DNA of 64,000 bases from Lithodes maja (GCA_037953745.1 JBAKBP010001418.1:1-64000); one strand, 5' to 3'; counted from the first letter of the stretch, positions 40,521 to 52,103 are shown. The notes: generated by a model not told the origin, from the letters alone. A program made the numbers and translations.

Positions 40521-42308
40521 CTATCCTGGATCATCAACCCTTGATAGACAATCTGCTATCACGTTCTCACTCCCGGCAATATGCTGAATGTTGAGATTAT
40601 ACTCTTGGAGCATTAGGGACCACCTGGTCAACCGCATATTCCGATTGTGAAACTGATTTAGGAATTTCAAGGGATGATGGTCCGTATAAATCGTCACTAC
40701 CGGGCCGTAGGCTGGAACATAAACTTCGAAATGTTTGAGCGACAAAACGATAGCAAGAAGCTCCTTCTCTATAGTCGAGTAATTCCTTTGTGCCGAATTA
40801 AACTTGCGAGAAAAGAAGCTCACTGGGTGTTCCAAGCCCTCGGAATCAGTCTGCAGTAACACTGCCCCGGCACCCACACCGCTGGCATCAGTCGCCAGCT
40901 GAAAACTCCTGGAGAAGTCTGGGGCTCTCAAAATCGGATGTGTACACAGCAGGTGCTTGACTAGGTCGAAAGCCCTCTGACACTCCGCAGCCCAACAGAA
41001 CTTCACTGACTTCGACAGTAGATCAGTTAACGGTGCTAAGACAGTAGAGTATCCCCGGATGAAGCGCCTATAATAGCCTATCATACCTAGGAACCGCATG
41101 ACCTGGCGCTTAGTGGTGGGCCTGGGAAACATATTGATAGCCTGTATCTTGCTCAGGGGGGGGCACACCCGGCCTAACCCGACCACGAAGCCAAGATACT
41201 GCACAGTAGCCTTTACAAACTCGCACTTCCTCAGGTTCACCACCAGCCCAGCATCGTGCAACTTCCCAAACAGGGTCTCTAAGTGCCTTAGGTGATTTTC
41301 AAAATTGTCATCATACACTATCACGTCATCAAGGTAGACCGTGCAGTTAGGGATTTCGTCACAAATATCGTTCATCAGGTTCTGAAACGTGGCAGGTGCG
41401 TTCTTAAGCCCATAAGGCATTACGTTACATTGGTAGGTCTTGCCATCTACCACAAAACCACAAACTTGCTTAGCTCGGTCCGACAGGGGTACTTGCCAGT
41501 AACCTTTTACAAGATCAATTTTAGTAAGGTACTTTGCATTCCCTATCTTGTCCACGCTGTCGTCAACTCGAGGCAAAGGGTAAGGGTTGGTAGTGGTCAA
41601 GCCATTTAGCCTACGAAAATCTATGCAGAACCGCACCTTGCCGTCAGGTTTTGGCTGCAACGTGACGGGTGATGTCCACTTCACATAACCTTCAGTGATC
41701 ATCCCTCTCTCAACCATGTACTTTAACTCCTCCCGTAAAGCTGGCAACTTTACCGGGGGCACACGGTAGGGCACTGACTTGAAGGGCACATTATCACCGA
41801 CGTCCACGTCGTGCGTTACCTGAGTAGTGAGACCTGGGTGTTCGGCGAAAACAGAGGGGTATGACCTGAACAGGCCTAGGACAGCAGCACCCTGGTGCTC
41901 AGGCAGGTGACTTACAGCTTGCCTAGCCTCTTGTTCAGTATTCCCCGCCCACTGTTCCGCGGAAATGACACAGTCCCAGCTATCCTCCTCAGCAGCATGA
42001 CTGTCCCCACCTCCTTCTCCACCCTGGCCGCTGCAGGCCAGCACAGGGACAGTGAGAGGCTCTGAGGGGCGTCTCACATACTCTTTCATGAGGTTAACAT
42101 GACATAACTGATGTTTTTTTCTACGGTCAGGTGTTGCAACGAGATAATCAAGGTCGGACAGTTTCTTAGCCACCACATACGGCCCAATGAACTTGGCAGA
42201 AAGGGGGTGTCCAGGCAAAGGTAAAAGCAACATTACCTCCTGACCCACCGAAAACTCCCGAAGCTTCACCTTGGCGTCATACTGGTGCTTCATGACCCGC
42301 CTGTGCAT
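40521..42308 (-). CDS. Gmr1-like integrase C-terminus, reverse transcriptase and RNase H
   Basis: One frame of 595 codons without a stop. Residues ~1-85 are the end of the integrase with the GPY/F module (KFIGPYVVAKKL, then HVNLMKEY). A linker follows, then the RT (~185-375): YMVERGMITEGYVKWTSPV, VRFCIDFRRLN, TKIDLVKGYWQVPL, MPYGLKNAP and catalytic VYLDDVIVY at 324-332. The RNase H (~465-590) has QLATDASGVGAGAVL, STIEKELLAI, IYTDHHPLKFL and IADCLSRVDD. The fusion of an integrase end in front of the RT within one frame shows the domain order directly and cannot be an assembly-order artefact. Confidence 0.92.
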   Translation of the reverse strand: MHRRVMKHQYDAKVKLREFSVGQEVMLLLPLPGHPLSAKFIGPYVVAKKLSDLDYLVATPDRRKKHQLCHVNLMKEYVRRPSEPLTVPVLACSGQGGEGGGDSHAAEEDSWDCVISAEQWAGNTEQEARQAVSHLPEHQGAAVLGLFRSYPSVFAEHPGLTTQVTHDVDVGDNVPFKSVPYRVPPVKLPALREELKYMVERGMITEGYVKWTSPVTLQPKPDGKVRFCIDFRRLNGLTTTNPYPLPRVDDSVDKIGNAKYLTKIDLVKGYWQVPLSDRAKQVCGFVVDGKTYQCNVMPYGLKNAPATFQNLMNDICDEIPNCTVYLDDVIVYDDNFENHLRHLETLFGKLHDAGLVVNLRKCEFVKATVQYLGFVVGLGRVCPPLSKIQAINMFPRPTTKRQVMRFLGMIGYYRRFIRGYSTVLAPLTDLLSKSVKFCWAAECQRAFDLVKHLLCTHPILRAPDFSRSFQLATDASGVGAGAVLLQTDSEGLEHPVSFFSRKFNSAQRNYSTIEKELLAIVLSLKHFEVYVPAYGPVVTIYTDHHPLKFLNQFHNRNMRLTRWSLMLQEYNLNIQHIAGSENVIADCLSRVDDPG

Positions 42309-42319
42309 TAACCAAGTTA

Positions 42320-45010
42320 TTACCTGCCGCTGCCATGCAACCTATAAGTCTCTCCCCGGCTCTCAAGGATATATTTAAGTACAGACCCCGGCTTCTCTTC
42401 GCCCTCCCAGATCTCTTTCACCATACTTAAAGGTCCTCTCACATTATGGCCAAAGACTAGTTGATTTTGGACTGAACCCCAGGCTCTCTCCTGGGACTTC
42501 ACGTGCAGCGAACAGAACATACGGCAGACCCAAATCCCAATCAGTGTCATATTCTGCACAGTAACAGCGTAGCATACTCTTCAGGGTCGAGTGCCACCGC
42601 TCCAAGACTCCTGACTCTCGGGATGGTAGGCTGACGACACTACAGAACATATACCGTGCAACTGAAGGGTTTGCTTGAACAATTTGGATGTAAAATTGCT
42701 CCCCTGGTCTGACTGCACCTCACGTGGAAATCCATAACGGGAACAGAACAATAATAAGTTTTTAACAACTGCCTTTGCCGAGCCGTTTCTCATGGGGTAT
42801 GCGTCCGGGTATCTCGTAGCCACATCCATGATTGTCAACAGGAATTTATTGCCACTACTAGTAGGCGGGAAAGGGCCAACCAAATCTACTACAACTTTGC
42901 TGAACGGAGGCCCGGTGACAGGTATGGGAAACAAAGGTGCCTTCGGGATTGTCTGGTTAGGCTTCCCCGTTGTCTGGCAGGTCGCACACCCAGCCACCCA
43001 TGCACAGACATCAGCCTTGACCCCAGGCCACCAGAAAAACCTGCCCAATGCCGCCAATGTTTTTGTTACCCCCAAATGACCCGCCACCGGCACATCATGC
43101 GCCAGACACAATAAGGACTCTCTATACTTATTTGGAACAACCACCTGGTCTACTACCCTTGCACCGCCCTCCCACTTCGATTTTGGGTCTAGAAATCTGC
43201 GGTACAATATCCTGTTGAGCCTAAAGAAATCTCCCGGCTTCGCATCCCCATCTTCCTCCAACTCTATGGCACCATTGCTATAACGAGCTAGGCTAGCGTC
43301 TTGCAGCTGCTGCTCACTAATGTCCCTGGGCGTCAATGCATCAAGATGGTTTTGTAATAAGACATTACCCCGGCTAGTAGGCTCTACTGCCTTAGTGGCT
43401 CTCGCTACAGCTCTTGCCTCACGCGAAGTCTTACCCAACTCTGCCTTGTTACACACCATATCTGGGCCAGAGTCAACTCCCGTGTTTATTATAGGTCCAA
43501 GTACCGAATCACCGAGAAGTGCAGCAGAATCAATGTCCCTTTTCCTGCCCTTAGCAACCTTCTCCTGATCCTTCCTCCACTGTCCCCGAGGTTGAGTGCT
43601 AGGCTGTGCAGGAGCCGCAGAGCGAGATCGGGTTACCACACAGGCCATCTCATCCTGTTGGCACCTCCCAACCCATTCCCGATTCTCACCATCCACGTCG
43701 GCCGCCCTCTCGGCAACGACTAAGGGTGGAGTCCCGGAAGTGGGCACCGCAAAGTCGTTGCCGAGAAGAAGGTCGACGCCCTCAACTGGCAAACACTCAA
43801 CGATCCCTACATCCAGCTCCCTGCACACCTCTCCCACTCTCAACTCCAACCTCACAAGTGGGTATGACCTCGTAGCATTTATACCCTGCACCACAACAAC
43901 TCTGGCCGCATTTATCGGTTTCCCTGTGAAGTTCCTCAACAAAGTTTGCGAAGCCCCCGTATCCCTCAGCAAGTCAACCCTCCGTAGTTCACTCCCCCAG
44001 CTCACAAACCCGTGTCCCCGATGGCTACAGAAAGTGTCCCGGACAGGTGTCGAGCCTTCCGTACGCTTCTTTACCGCGTGTGCCTCAGCTGCTGACAACC
44101 TACCCCGGGCAGTTGCTGCAGCCTTCAGAGACACACCGATACTGTGAACCAATGACACCGGCTTAGCGGGAGTGTTACTAGGGCACTCACGTGAATAATG
44201 GCCTAGCTTCTGACATTTGTAACATTTCACATCCCCAATGGGCTTCTTCCCTTGTGCGGGCGAAGAAGGGGCCTGACCTTTAGTAAACGGGAGAGGCTTG
44301 TGTTTGTAGGTGTTATTAGGTGCAATGCATTTAGTGTGGTTATGTGTGTCATAGGATTTGTTATTATCGAAAACTCTGGTGGGTGGGGTATAGCGCCCCT
44401 TCTGCCCTGACTCAGCCCTCTGAGCGGCACCGCAACCACGAATCAATGATAATCTGAAGTCTGCCATCTTGGCAGCCTCCTCTACTGTCTTGGGACATTT
44501 TTCCTTAATGTTCAGCGTTAGATCGGTTCCAGTACATTTGTAAAACTGTTCCAGATAGAAAAGTTGCTTAATTTCCTCAGCCGACTCTGCGTGCTCGGAC
44601 CGAAACCAGTTATTACCTGCATCTGTTAAGTCCCGTGCGTGCTCCATAAAACTGACGTCGCTCTTCTTATTCACGCCACGGAACTTCAATCTATAAGTTT
44701 CGGGTTGCAGTTCGTAGGCCCGGAGCACAGCCTCCTTCACCAGTCCATACACTACACTCTTGTCCAGTGACAGTGCATCGTAGGCTTTCAACCCCTTACC
44801 CACTAGACGTGATGAAACTAATGCTGCCCATTTAACCTCCGGCCAGTCATACTCACGACACTTCTTTTCGAAACGAGCAAAAAACTCAGTCACTGCTGTC
44901 TCATCAAATGCGGGTACTAACTTAATTAAATGCGAAAGTGAGTCTGTAACCCAGTGCCCACCACCGAGATGACGCCCCGTGGTCTCTACTCTAGACTTCT
45001 CGACATCCAT
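42320..45010 (-). pseudogene. Gmr1-like gag, protease and integrase core, frameshifted in the integrase
   Basis: The frame from 45010 to 42581 holds a gag region (LVPAFDETAVTEFFARFEKK, AYELQPETYRLKF, SFMEHARDLTDAG) that recalls SCAN-type capsid folds. A zinc knuckle CYKCQKLGHYSREC lies at ~263-276 and protease LLRDTGASQTLL at ~347. The integrase has HHCC (HDVPVAGHLG, CATCQ), VVVDLVGPF and VQSDQGSNF. Just after YHPESQ (~42612) a one-base change shifts the frame, directly before the catalytic Glu. That Glu (LERWHSTL) and the rest of the core are seen in other frames down to 42320, where the next feature takes over. The break would leave this copy without integrase. Confidence 0.85.
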
Positions 45011-45079
45011 TTCAGCCTGGTACCTGGTTGCATCCTGATTGGCTTGGATTCTAGCAACCTCTATGCGTTCTATACTAGC

Positions 45080-45622
45080 CTATTGTATCTGAATCTCCTG
45101 CAGCTTAAGCTTAGCTAATTCTAGCTGAAATAACATCTCAGGAGACAGGCCTGGGGGGGGAGAGCACAAAATGGGGGATCCACACCGAGACGTGTTTACG
45201 GGTAAGCCAGCTTGCCCTTGAGAACCCTCCTGCTGCATCGTGCTAAGACTCGCTGGCTGAGGGCCCAGCTCAGGGGTAGAGTGGAATGGAGGCTTGGAGG
45301 GAACCCCCCAAGACCCCACTCCACCCACCGCCCCATCGCCATCACCCAACAAACATGCCACCAAATTCTTCTTGGGCCAACTGTCAGGACAGTCCCGCCC
45401 CAAAACCGTGGCTAAACAGCGAAGACCGTAACAATCAATAGCCTGCAGGCGCTGTTCGGTCAAAGGTGTCTGCAAAAAGGCCCGGGCATCCCTCTCTCCA
45501 CTTATAACACTCCCCTCCCTAAACATCTGTTGTACTTGCTGGTTACTAGGCTGTACCGTGTTATCCTCCCCCGTAAATGATGAGTCATTAGACATAGTGC
45601 TGGTTATACAATTGCTGTTCAT
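45080..45622 (-). pseudogene. Gmr1-like gag N-terminal segment
   Basis: This 180-codon frame lies just downstream of the 5' LTR, starts with ATG and ends at a stop (45080) about 70 nt before the main gag frame. It contains LTEQRLQAIDCYGLRCLA, which looks like a short helical domain, followed by Pro/Gly-rich sequence and ELAKLKLQEIQIQ. It is most likely the start of the same gag protein, separated by a stop codon. I do not recognise a named domain. Confidence 0.6.
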
Positions 45623-45866
45623 AAAAAAAAAGAAGTGCTTATTACTAATTGCAGTCTCGACTCACAAAATGTTAAAGATGCTTGAATGACTCTACTCTAG
45701 ACACCCCCAACGAAACAATCTGCAAGTCCACCAATACAATAATGACACAATAAAAATTCCTCCAATATGCAAGAAAATTCTAGCCAGCTCTACTAGGTAG
45801 CATAGAATAGTTCTCCAAAAAACATGTGATAGGATACTACTGAATCTTGTGCAAGGTCGCCATTTT

Positions 45867-47681
45867 TGTTACGGCTGGATCGGCAATACATATTCGGGAT
45901 TCTTGATCGTAGGACAGAAATGGCTTATGTGACAACGACACGCTCGATTCCAGTCCCAAATACTATATGCTCCAGACAACAAAAGCACCAACGCCCTACA
46001 GAGTTATCGTCTATGGTAACGAGGTACCTTAACTCGGCGAAAGTGTACAACAGGGGGTAGGCTATGAGGCTAAACTCCCTCATACATTTATAGGTTACGT
46101 TATTACTAAAGAAATGCAATACTCAAGAAACTACGTTAATATTAAGCCTCTAATAATGTAGAATAGAAGCAGGCTAAAGGTATGACAGTGAAATGCTAAA
46201 TGACAAATGTACACGCCTACTTGAAAGCGCGTGCACTAGAATAACTGTCCCCTACTAACATGCACTAGCATGTAGCATACAAGATGTTCATGATCCAGTA
46301 GATACCTAATAATACACATGGAAGGAACATAAACAGTAGTCACTTATTGTAATAATGAATCTATACTTGGAATAACTAAAAGGTTGCAGGCAACAGTACT
46401 GCGCCGGTAGCCTACTACCGCATAGGCTACTTCGCTTCTCTCACTCTGTCTCCCCTCTGAGTCCGTATGCGCCCTACGCAATAGAACTCCGGAAACAGCA
46501 GCAAAACGACAGTGCAGTTAATTGATACATGAAAGTATTAATAGTGTTGTCTAGTGTGTGAGTAATGTGTATTGTAAAGTGTTACATACATAAACTTAAA
46601 GAGAGCTGCAATGCATAGTAAAATAAAGATATCACCCACTCATCATCCCCATGTGTTCTAGCTAGCAGGCCAAGTCACAGGAACAACGAGTCCCAGCACC
46701 GAAAGCGAGAACCCAGGAAAAGACTGCAGAGAACACAAGGACAGATAAATTACGTTACTCTACTATACCGGCACTACGAGCGAGCTGTAGTCTCTGGTAC
46801 TGCACTCGCTCCTGGCTCGGTAGGCAAATCAAGGCTAAGTCCTCGCCCCTCTACAGACAACTCCTGGGCATGGTCGGGCTCTTACACATGGCACTAGTCT
46901 AGTCACAAATTGGATGATGAGCTGGGCATATAACTCGTGAACATGTAGAACGTTCACCAACTATCCTCATCAAGAAGATCGCTGTTCACATTAACCCCTT
47001 AAATCTAATACATGTAAATATATGCTTGTCCTAAGAGTAATACGAGAGGTGAGTGCTGAAACTCCTTTAGGACCTCAAGGGAAGGGTATGCATTTAAATA
47101 GAGAGAAGAATGAAATGAGAGTAATGTCGTCAGAGAGAAAGAGTGCAACCGTGAGAAATTGGGAGAGAGGGCAAGGGATGTTAGAATCTCAAAGGTTCTA
47201 GGCAACCTGATCATGGAACACACAGCGAGCCTCCAGGCAATGTGCAGTACGACAACATGGGCAACCCAGGCAGCATATGCAGGCGGCAATGGACTACCAA
47301 CCCTGTCGCACCTAGCTATAAGCGCAGGGCTGCCAACCGGTCCATACGTCTGGCAACCACCCCCCCGGCAGCGCGGCGCATTGCTACCCTCTCGCTCTGA
47401 AGTCTAACTCACTCTCTCTCTCTGAATTCCTATTGTCTTATCTATCAACTTCTCTATTGATACTACATATTAAATGGAAGGTCTCGACATGGCTTAAAAC
47501 AAAACCCACCACTGGTTAGCACATGACGAGACCTTTGCAGAGATACAAAGAACATAGTTATACGTTGTCACACTCAATATAAGCAGCCAGCACGGCACAG
47601 CGGCACAGCGGCACCGCGGCGGCACAGTGGAGTACCAAGGAGTACAATCAGGTTAAGTTGCCACGCACTGGGTGCGTCACA
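45867..47681 (-). repeat. Gmr1-like 5' LTR (1815 bp)
   Basis: It has the same ends as the copy at 38409. In the sense direction it is followed after a few bases by TGGCGACCTTGC, a candidate primer-binding site. The element promoter should lie within it. Confidence 0.92.
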
Positions 47682-47815
47682 ATCCCTATATATATATATA
47701 TGCTGGTTGGGAGGAGGGGCGTCGACTGACTGGGGACAGAGGTGCATGGGGGCGGTTCGTTCGTGGCCACTCCTTCGGGGATCGCGGCGTCAGGCAATAG
47801 ATAGATATATATATA

Positions 47816-48584
47816 CAGTCAGCCCCCCCAATACGCGAGAATAGGGGCGACAGGAGGCATCGCGTATTGGGAATCCGCGTATTGTGGACCTAACTTTAAA
47901 TAGGAATAATTAGATATGGGTGACATCTCTCAATTATGGCCTATTTTCAAAAATTTTGGCCTTATTTTCGACATTTTTGGCTCTACAGTACAGTCTATAT
48001 CTTATATATAATAAGAACAATGAATAAAAATATGAAACCTTACCTTAAAATTAGTAGTAGATAGGCTAGGACTAGGACTAGGACCGTAGGACTTCACGAT
48101 TTTCTCCAACTTCTCCCTCCCTGACCAAATCGTACGAACAGTTTACTCTGACAAGCCTATTGCACAGTTTCCTTCTCCTTTTTTCTTGCTATCCAACACT
48201 TCCACCTTCATTTTGTGTGTTATCTTCTTATATTGGTGTGGCATGGCGAAAAAAGTGGCAGGCACTACAAACGTTTGGTCACTCCGCACGGCTATGACGC
48301 TTGAGCGGGACTGTGGGAGGGAGGGAGGGAGGGTAAGCGGGAGGGAAGGCAGGCGTATGCCCGTCTTCTTCTTTTTTCAGAGCTACTCCTGGGCCTCGCG
48401 AAACGTAGACGTGCTCGCGTATCAAGCGGGAATAGCGGATTTGGCCCCTTCTTAGCTCTCGATTCGTGTATTGTGGTACCACCTCGCGTAATTAATGTTT
48501 AATTAATTAATGTTATTTTCGAGGGGTCACTCGTGTATTAGGGTTTTCGCGAATTGTGGAATCGCGTATTGGGGGGGCTGACTG
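47816..48584. mobile_element. 769-bp TA-flanked non-autonomous DNA transposon (pogo/Tigger-like ends)
   Basis: CAGTCAGCCCCCCCAATACG at the left is matched in inverted orientation at the right (CGCGTATTGGGGGGGCTGACTG). TA flanks lie at 47814-47815 and 48585-48586. GCGTATT motifs recur inside near both ends. No transposase frame is seen. Confidence 0.8.
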
Positions 48585-48715
48585 TACTGAATATATATAT
48601 ATAAATAAATTCGGTTTTGTTTTGCCTAACTAGAAAATCTTAACTACAGCTAAAGTAGTATACTGTACATACATACATACACAAATTTAAAGACCGAGTG
48701 CTCCACACAAAATGC

Positions 48716-48950
48716 GGATCTGGTCTCACGTCCTAATGGCGGCGTTTCAGGCAGCCCTGTTAAGAGCTGCCTCACTTGTCAGGTTCTTTGATTTAAGATC
48801 AGACTGCAAAGTTCGATCCCACGTCTTTTTTGGTCAGCCCCTTGGTGCAGTTCCCTCCACATTCATGGACTTGCATCTTTTCACCCAGCTTTGTTCATCC
48901 ATCCTCTCCACATGTCCAAACCATCCAAGCCTGTTAGTACGCATCTCATC
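48716..48950 (-). pseudogene. RTE-like LINE reverse transcriptase C-terminal remnant
   Basis: Minus-strand translation gives RLGWFGHVERMDEQSWVKRC, then a stop in place of the usual Arg of a GRPKKTW motif (PKKTWDRTLQSDLK), and two more stops before 48716. The GHVERM ... PKKTW pattern is the C-terminal signature of RTE-type and related LINE RTs. It is too damaged to give a long open frame. Confidence 0.7.
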
Positions 48951-49875
48951 ACTGATACTCAGAACTGAATTTGTTCAAGTAATTATTCATTGTACCTGAA
49001 GTGGTTTTGTAGGACCAAGTTCGAAAATAATGGACTGGAATAATGGCTCCATATCAGTGTTGGTCTTTTGGAGTCTTATTAGATTCTGAGATGCTCCAGT
49101 TGGACAGCTTGAAATGGCTATTTGTACAGTCTTCAATATGTAACCATTGGTTTTGATTTGTGAATATGTGTTCTGCATCATAAAATAGTACCGGGATATA
49201 CTATTTGTTGAGTGTACTGTATATACAATTATATTCAGAAACCTGTTTGCATGCATTAGTTAGCTTATATTTGCATAGTTAAAACATAAGATTTTGCCCA
49301 TCCATGATCACATGTACTGTATACATGTTCCTGTTGGTTCTAGTCAATAGACCTATACCGGTACCACAAACTTGTTCATTATTATGTGTTAGACCCATAG
49401 ATAACCAAGTGTTCATGGATGAATGAAAGAGGACCATGCAACAAATAACAACATTTTTTCTGTGTGTATAATTTGTGGCAGGTGGACCTTGAGATATATA
49501 GTAATAATAATGCTTTGTGTTCATCTGTAGTGTTCACAAAATATTTAAAGAAATGAATGAATGGATTAATAGTACAAAATTTGATCAGTGGTTGAGCACC
49601 TTCATTTAATGCCTGTAAAGAAACAACAACTTCAAGTTGACTTTGAATAACGCCCATTGTCAGCCACACCCTTATTGTTGGAGCTTCCATAACATGACCA
49701 TAACCATTATTGGCTTGATATTCTAAGTACAGTCAAATGATTACACACTGATTACTTGCACAAATTTATTGGTTAATTGAGCAAATTAATGCATAACCTG
49801 TGTACCATACTTGGATATGTATGCAGTTACCCGTGGGAAAAGTGGAACCACTACAAAAGCTCCAAAAACTTTTGT
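48951..49875. other. No gene or element recognised
   Basis: AT-rich sequence with no sustained coding frame, no clear terminal repeats and no tandem array. It is probably intron or intergenic DNA upstream of the LRCH exon. Confidence 0.4.
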
Positions 49876-49975
49876 CTTCGTGGTGCAATGCATAAGTGTG
49901 TTGATTTTCGGTGTGAGCATCCTGGGTTCGAGTCCCCGGACTGCCACATGTGTTTGTTAATTTCATTAATCGAGT
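49876..49975 (+). mobile_element. tRNA-derived SINE head
   Basis: A-box-like GTGGTGCAATGCATAAG (~49880) is followed by a B-box GGGTTCGAGTCCC (49924-49936), and GGACTGCCACA resembles a tRNA 3' side. It is followed immediately by the inverted S1 element, so its own body is short or lost. Confidence 0.65.
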
Positions 49976-49980
49976 TTAGG

Positions 49981-50530
49981 AGTTGTTGTTGTTGTTCCCC
50001 AAGCTGCCTGGCCGAACAGCCCCAAGGCCCCGAGCAAGGCCAAGGCCATAACCGAGCGCCCCCACAGAACCCTCCCTGCCGACCACAATAAAGCCTGGGT
50101 GACCGAAGCCACTCCATGGCGGGGAGCTGAGGAGGGTGCAGAAATGCCCGGGAAACCAAAGCCCCACCCAGGGCCCTGTGCCCCTCAGCAATTATGAAGA
50201 GAAAGTTGAGGGGCAAGGGAAAAATGTGACGCTTTGGCTTCCAATCTTGGTAGATTGGGAGGTCAATCCACGGAAGAGACGCCGTCACTTGAGATCTAGA
50301 AAATATATAAGTAAAAGGAACAGTCAGAGTAAGCTATGGGTATGGCAGAGATCGCTCAGTTCTCACTCTGATAGAACAGCCCATCACCACATGACTAGAA
50401 CCCAATCCTCTCAGCATCAGGTAGGAAAGGCCCTAGAAAGCCGCCTTTGGCGGGGGGATAGCTCCCCTATTTCAACCCCTTTCGGGGTTGGGCACCCGCC
50501 ATAGGAGTAAAGTTGGTTGGTGGAGAGAAC
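49981..50530 (-). mobile_element. SINE-like element S1, longest copy
   Basis: In minus orientation it ends CCAGGCAGCTTGGGGAACAA (CAA)n at 49981. The first 410 bp match 25664-26075; the additional ~130 bp at its 5' side contain CGAAAGGGGTTGAAATAGGG and GCCAAAGGCGGC, short self-complementary blocks. This copy shows that the element is at least 550 bp long. The origin of the 5' head is unknown to me. Confidence 0.7.
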
Positions 50531-50728
50531 ATAATAATTTCAAAACATCTTTGAGGGTATTCCCCAGATGAACTTTAATTTCATTATGTTTTCTTTTCCA
50601 TCATTTGACTGTCATATACAGTAGCTATATATTCTGGAAATGTATGTATCTAGTACTTATGACTCTGTTATTGCATTAATTCAGTACATAAGTAATACAT
50701 TTTAATATATTTGTTCATTTCTTTTCAG

Positions 50729-50873
50729 ATTTATCTAAAAATAGATTTAGTGAAGTGCCTGGTGAGGTGACGTCGTACACTTCCCTGGAGCAGCTGAACC
50801 TTTACCAGAATGTTATCAAGTCCCTCCCTGACACCCTCGCTGCCCTACACTCCCTCACAAACCTTAATCTTAG
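50729..50873 (+). CDS. Lrch: LRCH-family leucine-rich repeat gene, internal exon (145 nt)
   Basis: The exon is bounded by a polypyrimidine tract and TTTTCAG acceptor (50727-50728) and an AG/GTAAGTG donor (50874). In frame it reads LSKNRFSEVPGEV, LEQLNLYQNVIKSLPDTL and LTNLNLR, i.e. two consecutive leucine-rich repeats of the LxxLxLxxNxL type. The LSKNRFSEVP start is characteristic of LRCH proteins, which carry N-terminal LRRs and a C-terminal calponin-homology domain and act at the cell cortex (DOCK and cytoskeleton partners in animals). It begins with two bases of a split codon and ends with AG of a split codon that the next exon completes. LRCH is called from the repeat sequence; other LRR families are a weaker alternative. 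Confidence 0.82.
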
Positions 50874-50947
50874 GTAAGTGCTAGACTATTAACTCACCCA
50901 ACTTGTAGACTATTTCAACTAGTAGATCACACCAGTGCCAATTTAAG

Positions 50948-52099
50948 GGGAGATGGCTCATTTTTCTGGCCCCCCTTCTCCCTCATGTTTAGCCCCATTA
51001 GTTTTCAGATTATAAGACGTTCGCCCTATCAGTTTGGCGATTATAAGACCTTTCACTCCATTTCATTGTCAGTATCAGGACCTTTCGTGCCATTTAGGAG
51101 TCAATTTTTTCCTGGCGAGCGATAGCGAGCTTGTAATTTTAGTTAGTTATGTAGAGCAGATTAACCAGACCACTGAGCTCCATACGGAACTCTCATAGGC
51201 CTAGCGAGCTTGTAATTTTAGTTAGTTATGTAGAGCAGATTAACCAGACCACTGAGCTCCATACGGAACTCTCATAGGCCTAGCGAGCTTGTAATTTTAG
51301 TTAGTTATGTAGAGCAGATTAACCAGACCACTGAGCTCCATACGGAACTCTCATAGGCCTAGCGAGCTTGTAATTTTAGTTAGTTATGTAGAGCAGATTA
51401 ACCAGACCACTGAGCTCCATACGGAACTCTCATAGGTCTAGCGAGCTTGTAATTTTAGTTAGTTGTGTAGAGCAGATTAACCAGACCACTGAGCTCCATA
51501 CGGAACTCTCATAGGTCTAGCGAGCTTGTAATTTTAGTTAGTTATGTAGAGCAGATTAACCAGACCACTGAGCTCCATACGGAACTCTCATAGGTCTAGC
51601 GAGCTTGTAATTTTAGTTAGTTATGTAGAGCAGATTAACCAGACCACTGAGCTCCATACGGAACTCTCATAGGTCTAGCGAGCTTGTAATTTTAGTTAGT
51701 TATGTAGAGCAGATTAACCAGACCACTGAGCTCCATACGGAACTCTCATAGGTCTAGCGAGCTTGTAATTTTAGTTAGTTATGTAGAGCAGATTAACCAG
51801 ACCACTGAGCTCCATACGGAACTCTCATAGGTCTAGCGAGCTTGTAATTTTAGTTAGTTATGTAGAGCAGATTAACCAGACCACTGAGCTCCATACGGAA
51901 CTCTCATAGGTCTAGCGAGCTTGTAATTTTAGAAGGAATCGGATTTTGGTCAAGTCATCTTTCTACCAAAATAATTACCAATTTATCTTGAAGGGGGGTC
52001 TAGGGGGTGTTTTTTTAAGCTTGGTGGAGGTCTAGCAAGGAAACTTTAAAAAAAAATGACTAATTCAATAAACTGACCTAAAATATTAACCCTATCCCC
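50948..52099. mobile_element. TTAA-flanked element with GGGGAGATGG ends, expanded by a 79-bp array (copy 1)
   Basis: TTAA lies at 50944-50947 and 52100-52103. The ends are GGGGAGATGG and CCTATCCCC. The left ~180 bp match the reverse complement of 53780-53960, so 53479-53960 is an inverted second copy without the array. No transposase is seen. It starts only 74 bp downstream of the LRCH exon. Confidence 0.7.
51124..51932. repeat. 79-bp tandem array, ten full units plus a partial
   Basis: Units start with AGCGAGCTTGTAATTTTAG at 51124, 51203, 51282, 51361, 51440, 51519, 51598, 51677, 51756, 51835, and a partial at 51914. They are almost identical: the visible changes are GCCTAG versus GTCTAG before the unit and one GTTATG to GTTGTG, both shared in blocks. 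This indicates very recent or ongoing homogenisation. Confidence 0.95.
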
Positions 52100-52103
52100 T
52101 TAA

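Larger units (their letters stand above)
38409..47681 (-). mobile_element. Gmr1-like Ty3/Gypsy LTR retrotransposon with integrase before reverse transcriptase
   Basis: It has LTRs of 1831 bp (38409-40239) and 1815 bp (45867-47681). Reading on the minus strand: gag, zinc knuckle, protease, integrase (HHCC, catalytic core, GPY/F module), then RT and RNase H. Gypsy elements normally have the integrase last. The Ty1/Copia-like order combined with Gypsy-type RT and a GPY/F module is the hallmark of the Gmr1 group. The LTRs are nearly identical, so the insertion is young. No target duplication is apparent (left flank AT-repeat, right flank ATCCC). Confidence 0.88.

Noticed and set aside
51124..51932. 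Regular repeats as a CRISPR array
   Set aside because: The 79-bp units are directly abutting, with no variable spacers, and the sequence is eukaryotic.
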